Below, piece by piece: positions 54,153-63,875 of a stretch of DNA of 64,000 nucleotides (positions within the stretch are counted from its first letter, which is position 1; each line of letters begins with the position of its first letter). The DNA comes from Anaerolineae bacterium (GTDB lineage Bacteria; Chloroflexota; Anaerolineae; Aggregatilineales; Ch27): assembly GCA_013178165.1 (NCBI GenBank), contig JABLXG010000005.1, forward strand, positions 179,320 through 243,319, in the 5' to 3' direction. Position numbers and translations under genes: made by a program. The notes under the pieces were generated by a model. That model was not told the DNA's origin. It saw only the letters and a program-made list of their open reading frames with translations, and did no database searches.

Positions 54153-55112
54153 TCAGGTCACCAGCCCTTTGGTCACGCGCATGAAGAGCGCCTCCAGGCT
54201 GCGCTCCTCCTCGCTGAAGCCGACGATGGCGATGCCCGCTGTGCTGAGCTTCTGGCTCATCAGGGCCACGCCTTCGTCTTCCCCGGTGAAGATGATCTTC
54301 AGGCGAGGCCGACCTTTTTCGCTGGCTTCGATCTCCACCACGTTTTCCACACCCTCGATGCTGCCGATCAGCCCTTTGGCCCGTTCGCGGTCTTCAACAG
54401 TAAGGAAGGTAATTTTGATCTCGCGGTGCGGCATGAGCTGGCGGCGCATCTCCTCCATGCTGCCCTGGGCGACCATCTGCCCCGCCTCGATGATCCCGAT
54501 GTGCGTGCAGATTTCGCTGACATCCGAGAGGATGTGGGAGGAGAAGAAAACCGTCTTGCCCATGTTGGCCAGTTCCACCAGCAACTCGCGAATCTCGATG
54601 CGGGCACGGGGGTCCAGGCCAGAAGCCGGCTCATCCAGGATCAGCACCTGCGGATCATGGGCCAGGGTACGGGCCAGGCACAGGCGCTGTTTCATCCCCC
54701 GGCTGAGCTTATCGACCATGTCGTTCTTGCGGTGGGTCAGGTCAACCAGTTCCAGCAGGTCGTCAACCAGGGTGGCCCGTTCGCGTTCGGGGATGTCGTA
54801 GCAGGCGGCGAAGAAATCCAGGTATTCCCAGACGCGCATATCGTCGTAGACGCCGAAAAAGTCAGGCATGTAGCCGATTGCCCGGCGCACATTGCGCGGG
54901 TCCCTGGTGACTTCGTAGCCGGCGACGTAAGCCTCGCCACTGGTAGGACGCATCAGGGTGGTCAGGATGCGCATGGTGGTGGTCTTGCCCGCCCCATTCG
55001 GCCCCACAAAGCCGTAGATCGCGCCCTCCGGCACGATCAGGTTGAGGTTGCTGACCGCCTCCAGCTTGCCGTAACGCTTGACCAGGTTGCGTGTCTCGAT
55101 GATCGCGTTCAT
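54153..55112 (-). CDS. ABC transporter ATP-binding protein
   Basis: 319 residues. Walker A GPNGAGKT (37-44), Q-loop region IGYMPDFFGVYDDMRVWEYLDFF, signature LSRGMKQRL, Walker B VLILDEPASGLDPRARIE, and H-loop SSHILSDVSEI. A C-terminal extension (about 235-319) with a beta-rich part is typical of ABC-2 partners such as NatA/GldA. It pairs with the permease encoded next. It starts 95 bases before the stop of the large membrane protein gene that precedes it. Confidence 0.94.
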   Translation of the reverse strand: MNAIIETRNLVKRYGKLEAVSNLNLIVPEGAIYGFVGPNGAGKTTTMRILTTLMRPTSGEAYVAGYEVTRDPRNVRRAIGYMPDFFGVYDDMRVWEYLDFFAACYDIPERERATLVDDLLELVDLTHRKNDMVDKLSRGMKQRLCLARTLAHDPQVLILDEPASGLDPRARIEIRELLVELANMGKTVFFSSHILSDVSEICTHIGIIEAGQMVAQGSMEEMRRQLMPHREIKITFLTVEDRERAKGLIGSIEGVENVVEIEASEKGRPRLKIIFTGEDEGVALMSQKLSTAGIAIVGFSEEERSLEALFMRVTKGLVT

Positions 55113-55207
55113 TGGGCTATCCTTTTACCTCGTGTGATCATCCTGATCATACCCGTTTTGCGCCGCCGCTGCCTGACTGCGCCGGGCGCGACTGGCCGCC
55201 CCCTACC

Positions 55208-57646
55208 CTAGAACTGCCCGTACCACGTCACATCGATCTGGGCATAGGTCACGTAGCTATCAAGCTCCTCCGGCAACACCAGCACCTCAACGGCGTTATT
55301 CGGGCCGATATATGGCGCGGGATCGTCCAGCCGCGCCCGGACGCCGCCGCCCAGATCGAGCAGGTCCCAGCGCGTCGCCGCCCAGTTCCAGACCAGCACC
55401 CGCGCCATCCCGGGGCTGGCCCGGCGGGCCGTGATCTCCAGCCGTTCGACCACCCTGAGCCGCACGGAGGGCAAAGGCGTGAACCGGAAAGCCACCCGAT
55501 CCTGGCCGCCAATCGTCACATTATACGGGCGCATCCCGCTAACCGAGCTGGCCCTGGCCACCGCCCAGGTGGAAAGCCACGGCGGGACGCTGACCGTCCC
55601 CTCCGGGGCTGATACCACCACCGGCAACTCGAAGATGTAAAGCGCCACATCCTGGGGGGTCCATGCTGTGTCTTCCAGGTCTACTGGCAGCGGGGAGACA
55701 TCCGCCCAGCCAACGACAAAGACACGGTCGCCACGCCCACCGCTGAAATCTTTGTCAAAGGCAATGGCGCTCAGCAGGTTCTGCCGCTGACGAATCCGGC
55801 GGTCGTCTTCGGTGATGGGGCGGAAGCTGCGCTGCGGCCAGTATTCCAGGCCCATGATGTCCTGCACGGTGATATCCATGCTTTCGTAGGCCAGGCTGGT
55901 ATCCTGCCCGCTGACCAGCGTCAGCGGTGCGCTCTGAGAGCCGGTCAGGCGCAGGTCAAAAGCGGCGCTGGACCCCGGCGCCAGTGTCCCCAGGTGTTGT
56001 ACCCCGCCGTTGACCAGCACTGCCGCGCCGTTCAGGATCAGGCCGGTGGTGTTGGTCACCGTCCCCCGCAGGCGCTGAGCCAGACCATCGGCGTAGACCA
56101 GTTCCGCGCTGCCCTGCAGGCGCGGCACGCCATCGACAAAGCCGCTGAGGGCAAACCCGGCGATCAGGCTGGCGTCAATCAGGACATCGCGGGCGGCGAA
56201 ATGATCGGTCTGCTCGATAGTGATCGCGGCCTGGGTCGGGTTGAAAGGCCCGCCGCCTTCGGCGGGCAGCGGGCGCAGGGTCAGGCCCGGCCCGGCGCTG
56301 AGCCGGTACACGCTCCGGCGCGGCGACAGGACGCCAACCAGTCCATCCACGCGGGCGCGGTTGCTCCCCGGCCAGACCTGCACCACGCTGAGGCGGTTGA
56401 GCGTGATCTGTGTGCCGCGCAGGCTGAAGCCGGTGGCGTAGGCCAGGACGCTGAAGACCGCGACAATGGCCGGGATGGTCAGCCAGGCCAGCTCGCGCCG
56501 GTTGATCAGGCGCAACACCAGGTAATTGAGCGGGCCGATGATGAGGATATAGGTGACCAGCATGCCGACGATCTCCAGCGCGGAGGGCAGGGCGAAGCCC
56601 GGCGACTGGCGCACAGCGCGGTCGGCCATAGCCCATTCCTGCAACCCGGCGGCCCAGCTTGGCGATTGCCGCGGGACGAAGATCAGGGCGTCCCATAACG
56701 CGGCGCGGCCCGCCCAGCGACGGAATGGCTCCAGGCCGGGATCGGCGGCCAGATAATCCACCAGACCCCCGCCATAAGCGCGGCGGATCAGCAGGGGCGT
56801 TTCCCCGACACTGACCAGCACTTCGGCGCCGGGGCGCGGCGCGCCCGTCGTCAGGATGACGCCCGGCTCCCGCAGGTTGTCTCCGGGTCGGCCAGCAAAG
56901 CGGGCCAGCGGCGTCAGGTCGTCCACGGAGATCGTGCCCTGGATGTCCACCGGCAGCAGGTCAGCCAGCCCGGCGGTGGTCAGGCGGTAGTTCGGCCCGC
57001 CGCCGATGATCAGATGGCCGCCCGCCAGCACCCAGTCAGCAATGGCCCGCTGTTGCTCCACCGAGAGCCGTCCGGTATCGACATCGGTGAAGACCATCAC
57101 ATCCAGCCCCAGCAGCGCACTGGCTACGGGCGGGATGTGGTCCGCCGGCCAGTTCGCCTGGTAGGAAGCGCCACCGCCCAGGGCGACCGCCGTCAGGTCC
57201 AGCGAGCCGCCCGGCGAATCAGTCACCACCACTGCCAGAACATCCTGCGGGTTGGTGGGCAGCACCGGCTGGGAAGCCGTTGCCAGGATTTCACCCCTGG
57301 CATCAGCCAGTTCGACGGTGATCTGGCGGCTCAGGGCCTGGGCGCTGACGTACAGGAAGACCTGCTTGCGCGACTGGTGCGGCAGATCGATCGGGACGCT
57401 GTAGGTGGTGGCATTGAGGCCGGGGTTGTTTTCCGCGCGGACGCGCAATGCACCGCTGACATCCGGGCCGTCATTGGCCACGCTTAACAGCAGCGGCGTC
57501 CAGGCATCCGGGCGGAAACGCCCGCCATACCCGGCGTCAAGTTGCAGGTTGACAGTCGGGGCTGGCTGGCGCGGCGGGGCGAAGCCAGCGAGCAACGGCG
57601 CAAGCATCGCCACAGCGACCAGGAGCATGACGGTTCGACGCTTCAC
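55208..57646 (-). CDS. large exported/membrane protein with a GATase-like domain
   Basis: 812 residues. Signal peptide (KRRTVMLLVAVAMLAPLLAGF, cleavage near AGFA). A beta-sandwich N-terminal domain (RFRPDAWTPLLLSVANDGPDV), a Rossmann/GATase1-like region (about 130-260, LGLDVMVFTDVDTGRLSVEQ and VLAGGHLIIGGGPNYRLTTAGL), a two-helix membrane hairpin (about 352-415, VGMLVTYILIIGPLNYLVLRLI and AWLTIPAIVAVFSVLAYATGFSL), and a further beta-rich half. A GTG start is chosen because GGAGAG lies 5 bases before it; upstream ATGs lack an RBS. It precedes the ABC pair and is probably its export or sensing partner. No catalytic Cys or His of true GATases is visible. Confidence 0.8.
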   Translation of the reverse strand: MKRRTVMLLVAVAMLAPLLAGFAPPRQPAPTVNLQLDAGYGGRFRPDAWTPLLLSVANDGPDVSGALRVRAENNPGLNATTYSVPIDLPHQSRKQVFLYVSAQALSRQITVELADARGEILATASQPVLPTNPQDVLAVVVTDSPGGSLDLTAVALGGGASYQANWPADHIPPVASALLGLDVMVFTDVDTGRLSVEQQRAIADWVLAGGHLIIGGGPNYRLTTAGLADLLPVDIQGTISVDDLTPLARFAGRPGDNLREPGVILTTGAPRPGAEVLVSVGETPLLIRRAYGGGLVDYLAADPGLEPFRRWAGRAALWDALIFVPRQSPSWAAGLQEWAMADRAVRQSPGFALPSALEIVGMLVTYILIIGPLNYLVLRLINRRELAWLTIPAIVAVFSVLAYATGFSLRGTQITLNRLSVVQVWPGSNRARVDGLVGVLSPRRSVYRLSAGPGLTLRPLPAEGGGPFNPTQAAITIEQTDHFAARDVLIDASLIAGFALSGFVDGVPRLQGSAELVYADGLAQRLRGTVTNTTGLILNGAAVLVNGGVQHLGTLAPGSSAAFDLRLTGSQSAPLTLVSGQDTSLAYESMDITVQDIMGLEYWPQRSFRPITEDDRRIRQRQNLLSAIAFDKDFSGGRGDRVFVVGWADVSPLPVDLEDTAWTPQDVALYIFELPVVVSAPEGTVSVPPWLSTWAVARASSVSGMRPYNVTIGGQDRVAFRFTPLPSVRLRVVERLEITARRASPGMARVLVWNWAATRWDLLDLGGGVRARLDDPAPYIGPNNAVEVLVLPEELDSYVTYAQIDVTWYGQF

Positions 57647-57916
57647 AACAACTCTCCAGGGAGCAGTCATGGTCGCCTGCTGGCAGACGCCCCGACCACA
57701 GGGGAGAGCGCGGCAGGCTGGAGCGATGCCGCCGGGGCATCCCTGCGCAGGCCGGGCAGAACCGCTCCGTATGCAGCGCGATTGTACCACGCGCCGGAAA
57801 GCGGCTACAAACATGCCGGGTGGCGCCTCACCTTCCAGCTCCCCTCCACCAGTGGGGCGGGGTTCCGCGGGGTGGCAGTGGCCTACCGGCCCCTGTGACC
57901 TGCCGGCGATTCCGGC

Positions 57917-57945
57917 GTGCCAGGAGGCCGCCGATAGCGTATAAT
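57917..57945 (+). promoter_or_regulatory. promoter of the Cof-type HAD gene
   Basis: GTGCCA, 17 bases, TATAAT (four and six of six). It is 48 bases before the ATG in the 57647-57993 gap. That gap is otherwise without a gene. Confidence 0.6.
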
Positions 57946-57993
57946 CAGGCGCTGCGCCGCCCTGAGACAACAGGACACGCCCGAAACAATACT

Positions 57994-58812
57994 ATGGCTC
58001 CTGAAATTCATGCTATCGCCGTTGACCTGGACGGCACGCTCCTGAACTCCGAGCACCTGCTGACGCCACGCTGTGAAGCCGCCCTGCGGGCAGCGATGGC
58101 CCGCGGGGTGCGGGTGATCTTCGCCACCGGCAAAACAGCCACTTCCGGGCTATCCCTGGCCCGTCGGCTGGGTCTGGATACGCCCGGCGTCTACTCGCAG
58201 GGGTTGATCCTGGCCGATATCGATGGGACGATCCGCTACCAGCGCGTCCTGGACCCGGAGGCCGCCCGCATCGTCACCACGTACGCGGAGACGCATGGCT
58301 ACCCGATCGTGGCCTATAGCGGGATGCGCATCCTGGCCGAATCCTACAACATCCAGACCGATTTCATGGTCGCCCACCACGAGCCGCTGCCCGAACTGGT
58401 CGGCCCGCTGAGCGCGATCGTCGACCGCGTGCCGATGAACAAGCTGAATATGCACGTCTATGGTGAGGACATGGCTGCTGTGCGGGCCGAACTGACCGCC
58501 CGCCTGGCCGGACGGGCAACGCTGGTGCAATCGCTGCCCGTGCAGCTGGAGACTCTGCCGCCCGGTGCATCCAAAGGCGATGGCCTGCGCCGTCTGCTGG
58601 CTGATCTGGGCATTGATCCCCGCCATGTGCTGGCCATCGGCGACGGCGAAAACGACCTGGAGATGTTACGCCTGGCCGGGATCGGCGTGGCTATGGCGAA
58701 TGCACCGCAGTCCGTCCGGGCTGCTGCGGATCATGTGACGGCCAGCAACGACGAGGACGGCGTCGCCCTGGCTATCGAACGCTTTGTGCTGGATGGCACG
58801 CCAGCCGCCTGA
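57994..58812 (+). CDS. Cof-type HAD family hydrolase
   Basis: 272 residues, a Cof/type IIB HAD phosphatase. Motif I AVDLDGTLL (Asp11 nucleophile, Asp13), motif II FATGKTATSG, the cap domain (about 80-190), motif III ASKGDGLRRLL (conserved Lys), and motif IV AIGDGENDLEMLRLAG. Members dephosphorylate small sugar or cofactor phosphates; the substrate is not known here. An in-frame upstream extension is not used because it lacks an RBS and has no conserved sequence. Confidence 0.94.
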   Translation: MAPEIHAIAVDLDGTLLNSEHLLTPRCEAALRAAMARGVRVIFATGKTATSGLSLARRLGLDTPGVYSQGLILADIDGTIRYQRVLDPEAARIVTTYAETHGYPIVAYSGMRILAESYNIQTDFMVAHHEPLPELVGPLSAIVDRVPMNKLNMHVYGEDMAAVRAELTARLAGRATLVQSLPVQLETLPPGASKGDGLRRLLADLGIDPRHVLAIGDGENDLEMLRLAGIGVAMANAPQSVRAAADHVTASNDEDGVALAIERFVLDGTPAA

Positions 58813-58847
58813 GCGCAACCAGCGTAGCCCATCCTGCGTGCAAATGC

Positions 58848-58881
58848 CCTCCGGGCGCCAGTGTCATCCGGCGCCCGGAGG
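58848..58881. terminator. bidirectional terminator hairpin between the HAD gene and the secreted protein
   Basis: A perfect 12-bp stem (CCTCCGGGCGCC and its complement) with a 10-base loop, 35 bases past the HAD stop and 72 past the convergent stop. No T-run on either strand. Confidence 0.6.
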
Positions 58882-58953
58882 CGTTATGATGGCTGTCTTT
58901 ATCCCCTGCAGCGGCGGCGTGCCATAGCCGGGCGGGCTTCCTGAGCGCAGCTC

Positions 58954-61900
58954 TTATCGCTGACCATGCGCCGGCGTGGGCGTGAGGGGCTGTGTGAAGT
59001 TGATCTCCCGGTTCTCCGGCGCAAACGTATGGAAGAACTGCGCCCGTGATGGGAGATAGCCCGGCGTTTCCGTCCACACGCTGACCATGATCCGGCTGGG
59101 CACCCATACGAATCCCTCATAGTAGCCGCTGGCGTCTGTCGGCCCCAGCACCTGCAGGGCGTCAGAAGTGCCCATCTGAACCAGCACCCGGACTCCTGCC
59201 ACACCATTGCCTGCAGCGTCGCGCACGTAGCCATAGAGGCGATTCTGATCCTCTCCAGCAGGCGGCGTGATCGTCCCCTGGTACGTGTAGAAGTCATACC
59301 TCCAGCGGTTGATGCCGGCTTCAGCCTGCCACTGGTAGGCGGCCGGTTCGAAGACATTTCCCGCGCTCGCTGCCCGCAAGCCGAGCCGGTCGCCGGGCTG
59401 CACACCTGCCATCTCAATCCGGTACGAGCCGTCGATCTGGCTCAGGACGGCGGATTGCTCTGCACCGTTGACCGCCAGGAACACGCTGACCCCGCCAAGG
59501 CCAGCTGGCCCGGATGCCGGGGAGAGCCGCCAGACATGCCCGCTGATCACTGTCACCGGCTGATCTGGCGTCGGGGTGGCTGTGGGCAGGAGCGGGGTAG
59601 CCGTCGGCAGCGGGGGGGAAGTCGGGCGCGGCGGAGCAGTCGGCCGCGGGGGAACAGGGGTAGCAGTCAGGAAGGCGGTGGGTGCGACAGTGGGAGAGGC
59701 AGCGGCAGCGGGGGTGTAGACGGCGCTCAGGATATAGGGCAGCAACGAGGTGTGGTTGTACATCGTTCCAGGCCTGAGGTAGTAGCGCTGGCCGGGTGTG
59801 AGCGTGCGGGCCAGGGTCACAGGCTGGCCCGCAGCCGAATAAGACGTGTAGGAGATGATTGTTCCATTGTTGTCCAGCAGGGTCAGGCGCACCCGCAGGT
59901 CCAGGTCAGGGTTGGTGAGTGTGAAAGTGATCGGCTCGCCCCCCAGCGTAGCCGGGGCCAGAAAGGTGAAGTAATCATGAGGGCCGCTGGCTTTGTCCCA
60001 GAAGTAGCCACTGACCGGCCTCAGGTCCCACTCGGTCGCCGTCGCGGGGTTATCGTTTGGCTCGTCCGGATCGGGGATGAAGTTGGCAAAGCTCAGCGTG
60101 TAACGCTGATGCTCAGCGCCGGATGCGAACGCCACCGGCAGGATAAGCAGGTAGTACTGCTCGCCAGCCGAAGCATCAAAGGTGAAATAAACGGGCTGCC
60201 CTGCGGTTGGCGCGGTGGCACTATCCAGGGCGTGGTGCGTGGTGGGGTGGGTCAGAACCATCCTGAGGCGCAGCCCTGGCCCGACATCCGTCAGAGAGAA
60301 GGTGTAGATGCCGGACTGGCTGAAGGTCAGCCACAGCACATCCACATCCATCGAGAATGCCATCTCGCCGGTGAAAGGCCCCTGCATGTCCCAGCTATTG
60401 GCTCCCTCATAGTTGCCATTGGGTTCTACTTCGGTGAGGGTAACGCTGTCATCAACTTCGGTCGGGGTAGGCGTCACTGTCGCCGTGGGGGTGGGCGTGG
60501 GCGTGGCGGCCAGTACAGGGGTTGGAATCGTCCAGAGGATTTCCAATCGGAACCTGCCAATCCCACCGCTGGCATGCCAGCTATGCACGAAGATGTAGTA
60601 GTCGCCGGGGGCAGGATCGCTGAATGAGCAACTGCCTGAATAGCCAGCAGAACCGGTAGCCCAGCATTCGTAATCGTCGCCGATGTAGGGATAGTCTGGC
60701 ACAGGGATGCTGCCCCGCCGGATGAACGCATCGTACTGGCCGCCATCTTCCGACACCAGCCGCACAAGCATGAAACTCACTTCGTCCAGCACGTTCAGGC
60801 GGAACATCATGCCCGGCCCTTGGTCATAGCTGGCGCTGTGATAGCCAGGCCCGGGCAGATTAACGATGTGCAGGTCTGACACGCTGATGGTCGGCGTTGG
60901 CGTAGCGGGGGTTCCGCCACCAGTTCCGGTAGTACCCTGGGTGGCCGCAGCAACATCGTACGAGTAGCTGACCCGGTTGTCGCGGAAATCCTTGTCGTGG
61001 GGGATGTCCGCCACCACCTGGACGGTGTAGGTTCCCTCCAGCACCCTGTCCTGTGGGCCACGCAGGGCAAACACATACGTATCGCTCTCGCGGCGGGTTT
61101 CGCTGATCCAGCAGGTAGAAAGCCAGCTCACGCACTCATGGTTGGTGATCGTCACCGGCCCGTTGCTGGCGTCCCACTCCTGAAGGCTAACCGTGTGCTG
61201 GTCGCTGGACAGGTAATGGGTTTTGACCAGTGTGTAACCGGCATACGGCCCCTGGGCGATGGTGATGCTGTCGCCGTCGCTCAGCAGGCGGATGTAGCCA
61301 TCCGTGCTGAACGACCCGCTGGCATCAGAAAGGTCACTGACCTGGCCGGAAAGATCGTAGAACGCGCCATCCAGGAACTCAACTGAGGTAGAAGCGACGC
61401 TTGGCAGGGCGAAATTCGCCAGGATCTGGCAGCGCGCGGACTCAAAGCCGTACTCGTCAATACACACATCAAGCCCACCGCGCGTGATCCAGTTTGGAAA
61501 GCTCAAGCTCGGCATGGGGGTCTCGTTGACCAGAAGCGCCTCGCCGCCCTCATAAGCCAGGTAGGTCTTCAGGGAAAACCGGCGGCTGTAGGCGTTGGGC
61601 TGTAGCTCCGGGAGCTTGCCCAGATTGGACTCGTTGTCTGCCGTAACTTCCAGGTATCCTGGGCTGCCCTGGTCGAGGATCAGCTTCACATTAGGCGCGT
61701 AGCGGGCATCCCGGATGGAGTAGTTTGAGCAGTCACTGCTGCAGAGGCTGGCCTGGGCCGCCAAACCCTGCCAGCACTGCATGGTAGGGGCGCCAGGGGC
61801 GCCGACAGCATCGCCAATGATATCCAGCAGGAATAACAGATCGGTCTTCCAGGCGGGGTCCTCGCAGCCAGTCAGCGTGTAGTAAGTATCAAACCAGGCA

Positions 61901-62100
61901 TTATAGGCGTAACGGGCCTGCGTATCGCCCATGCCGGAATGCAGAAAATTGACCTCCGCGACGCAATTGCCCACACAGGCGTTATGGATAGTGCGCGGCT
62001 CGGTGCCGCCCTGCGCCGGGACAGAGCGGCTGTTCAGAAGGATGACAAGACTCATGAAAACCAGGATGAAGACGGTACGCGGAAGCGAATGCCTGCCCAT
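58954..62100 (-). CDS. large secreted multidomain protein with PPC-like domains
   Basis: 1048 residues. A signal peptide (RTVFILVFMSLVILLNSRSVPAQG) starts it. The first 370 residues form a Cys-rich domain (CVGNCVAE, TGCEDPAW, SLCSSDCSNYS, HECVSWLSTC) with no named match. Between Thr/Pro linkers (PTPTISVSD, about 400; TPTPTPTATVTPTPTEVDD, about 535-555; a long one about 795-850) are two or three pre-peptidase C-terminal (PPC) beta-sandwich units (DVDVLWLTFSQSGIYTFSL; FIPDPDEPNDNPATATEW). Near the C terminus are carboxypeptidase regulatory-like Ig domains (ISGHVWRLSPASGPAGLGGV, YGYVRDAAGNGVAGVRVLV). No protease active site was found. ATG chosen with AGGAGG 8 bases upstream. Probably a surface adhesin or matrix protein. 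Confidence 0.8.
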   Translation of the reverse strand: MGRHSLPRTVFILVFMSLVILLNSRSVPAQGGTEPRTIHNACVGNCVAEVNFLHSGMGDTQARYAYNAWFDTYYTLTGCEDPAWKTDLLFLLDIIGDAVGAPGAPTMQCWQGLAAQASLCSSDCSNYSIRDARYAPNVKLILDQGSPGYLEVTADNESNLGKLPELQPNAYSRRFSLKTYLAYEGGEALLVNETPMPSLSFPNWITRGGLDVCIDEYGFESARCQILANFALPSVASTSVEFLDGAFYDLSGQVSDLSDASGSFSTDGYIRLLSDGDSITIAQGPYAGYTLVKTHYLSSDQHTVSLQEWDASNGPVTITNHECVSWLSTCWISETRRESDTYVFALRGPQDRVLEGTYTVQVVADIPHDKDFRDNRVSYSYDVAAATQGTTGTGGGTPATPTPTISVSDLHIVNLPGPGYHSASYDQGPGMMFRLNVLDEVSFMLVRLVSEDGGQYDAFIRRGSIPVPDYPYIGDDYECWATGSAGYSGSCSFSDPAPGDYYIFVHSWHASGGIGRFRLEILWTIPTPVLAATPTPTPTATVTPTPTEVDDSVTLTEVEPNGNYEGANSWDMQGPFTGEMAFSMDVDVLWLTFSQSGIYTFSLTDVGPGLRLRMVLTHPTTHHALDSATAPTAGQPVYFTFDASAGEQYYLLILPVAFASGAEHQRYTLSFANFIPDPDEPNDNPATATEWDLRPVSGYFWDKASGPHDYFTFLAPATLGGEPITFTLTNPDLDLRVRLTLLDNNGTIISYTSYSAAGQPVTLARTLTPGQRYYLRPGTMYNHTSLLPYILSAVYTPAAAASPTVAPTAFLTATPVPPRPTAPPRPTSPPLPTATPLLPTATPTPDQPVTVISGHVWRLSPASGPAGLGGVSVFLAVNGAEQSAVLSQIDGSYRIEMAGVQPGDRLGLRAASAGNVFEPAAYQWQAEAGINRWRYDFYTYQGTITPPAGEDQNRLYGYVRDAAGNGVAGVRVLVQMGTSDALQVLGPTDASGYYEGFVWVPSRIMVSVWTETPGYLPSRAQFFHTFAPENREINFTQPLTPTPAHGQR

Positions 62101-62352
62101 CGTTCCTACCTCCTGGATCAAGTTGGGAGGGACCGCTAACCGGGGAGGAATGTAGAGGCGATGTCCAATTCAGGCATACCACTCAGACCGGGGAAGAGTC
62201 AAGTCGGGGTGGTGACAGGGTGCCTTCCAGATTGGGTACTTGACATTAGTACACTGGTCTGGCGATGCTGTCTGGCAGGACCAGATGAGCGGGGATCGCC
62301 GGGTACTCTCCACCCTATCTTGCCTCCCGGCCTCTTTCTCTGCCTGCGCCCT

Positions 62353-62931
62353 TCACGCCTCGCCATGCGCCTCCCAGAAAGCCGCCACCTGGCTGACAAC
62401 CTCGTCGATGGTCAGGGCGGTGGTATCCAGGCGGGGATAGCCGGCCAGATCGCGCACCTTCCACTCCTGGCGCAGCCGTTTCATCGTCCGGGCGCGTTCC
62501 GCCGGGCTGTGGAAGCGATCACCCTTGGCAACGTAGAGACGGCGCAGGATTTCGTTGAGAGCGGTCACCAGGACAAGCACCACGCCGATCTCCTCCAGGC
62601 GGCGGCGGTTGGTCTCGTTAAGCAGGGTGGTGGCATGGACAACGATGACCGCGCTGCGTTGCAGGGCCAGGTCGCGAACCAGTTCGGTTTCCATACCGGT
62701 GACGCGGGCTTCACCATAAAGCTCCCGCACTTCCTGAAGCGGCATCCCGGCGGCGGCTTCCAGTTCCGCTTCCAGGTCACGCAGGGTCGCGCCGAAGTAC
62801 TCGGCTACCCGGCGGGCGACTTCCGTCTTGCCGATGCCCATCTCGCCAGCCAGGATCAGGTTGCGGTACGGCGTCGGCGGGACATAGCGTCGCGAGGTCA
62901 GGGGGGAGGAAGTCGGCCAAGGAGCAGTCAT
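62353..62931 (-). CDS. shikimate kinase-like small P-loop kinase
   Basis: 192 residues with Walker A GEMGIGKT (29-36), then FGATLRDLEAELEAAAGMPLQEV, which resembles the shikimate-binding Asp and ILE-type helix of AroK (LDxxIExxxGxxIxEI), and a VATTLLNETNRRRLEEIGVVLVLVTALNEILRRL lid-like part. It differs from true AroK in several spots, so shikimate as substrate is uncertain. It follows the HAD gene by 26 bases on the same strand and may be cotranscribed. There is no clear RBS at the ATG. Confidence 0.75.
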   Translation of the reverse strand: MTAPWPTSSPLTSRRYVPPTPYRNLILAGEMGIGKTEVARRVAEYFGATLRDLEAELEAAAGMPLQEVRELYGEARVTGMETELVRDLALQRSAVIVVHATTLLNETNRRRLEEIGVVLVLVTALNEILRRLYVAKGDRFHSPAERARTMKRLRQEWKVRDLAGYPRLDTTALTIDEVVSQVAAFWEAHGEA

Positions 62932-62957
62932 CGGGTTGCCGGGGGGAGCCTGGCCGC

Positions 62958-63737
62958 TCAGGGCCGGCGGTGCGGCGTCGCGCCATTGCGCCAGCCGGGG
63001 TACCAGTCATCAAGCAGGGGGAGCAGTTCCGCCAGGGAATGCACGGCAGCGTCCGGGCGGATATCCGGGGCAGGTGCTGCAGCGGGCGTCACGCGCTGGA
63101 TGGCGCGCATCCCGGTCTGTTGCGCCCCGGCAACATCCGCAGCGAGGTTATCCCCCACAAAGACGGCTTCGTCCGGCCTCACCCCCAGCCCCTCCAGAGC
63201 GTGCTGGAAGATGGCCGGGTGCGGCTTGAGGACGCCGACATCGGCGGCGGAGGCACGCAGGGCGAACAGGTCAGGCGGCAGGCCCAGCGCCGCCAGTTCG
63301 CCATCGCGCATCCACATCGGCTGGTAGGCGTTGGTCACGATGCCCAGGTGCAGATGATGCTGGCGCAGCATCTCCAGAACAGCGGGCACTTCCGGGAAGA
63401 CGCGCACGCCGGGGATAACCGGCGAGCCATAGGCGCGTAGCCAGGGCGTCAGATCGCGCCCTTCGGTGGGGACGCCATGCTGCCGGAAGACCTCCGCCAG
63501 CACGCGGCCCAGATGCGGCGCTTCCAGCGTGCGATTGGCTTCCGTCCAGGCAGCCAGGGTCATCTGCGCATACTGATCGGCCAGCACCTCAAAATCGGGC
63601 AGGGAGTAGCCCTCAGCGGCAACGAGATCATAGACGGCACGCAGGCGCTGACGGTGAAAAGCTTCCCAGTCGATTTCTTCGCGCTGCGACCAATCGATGA
63701 GCGTATCATCCAGGTCAAAGAGTACTGCTTTGATCAT
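62958..63737 (-). CDS. HAD family hydrolase
   Basis: 259 residues, HAD subfamily with an inserted helical cap (type I). Motif I AVLFDLDDTLIDW (Asp8, Asp10), cap (about 20-95), motif II LGIVTNAYQPMW, motif III VLKPHPAIFQHALEGLG (Lys), motif IV AVFVGDNLAADVAGAQ. Relatives are haloacid dehalogenase-like phosphatases. The ATG with AGGAA just upstream is preferred over a start 18 bases earlier. The 63738-63875 gap upstream holds no gene and ends at the second IS copy. Confidence 0.92.
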   Translation of the reverse strand: MIKAVLFDLDDTLIDWSQREEIDWEAFHRQRLRAVYDLVAAEGYSLPDFEVLADQYAQMTLAAWTEANRTLEAPHLGRVLAEVFRQHGVPTEGRDLTPWLRAYGSPVIPGVRVFPEVPAVLEMLRQHHLHLGIVTNAYQPMWMRDGELAALGLPPDLFALRASAADVGVLKPHPAIFQHALEGLGVRPDEAVFVGDNLAADVAGAQQTGMRAIQRVTPAAAPAPDIRPDAAVHSLAELLPLLDDWYPGWRNGATPHRRP

Positions 63738-63875
63738 CCTGTTTCCTGACGACACAGCGGGGGGCCGGGGGTAACGGCAGGCTCACCGCGACATTGTACC
63801 CGATCGGCGGCAGGCCGTACAGAGGCATTAGCGCGAGGGCGGCAGGCCGGAGAATCGCCCGGCCTTCCAGCTGCC

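Noticed and set aside
55208..57970. 920-codon version of the exported protein
   Set aside because: Codons before the chosen GTG lack an RBS and would place an unlikely sequence before the signal peptide.
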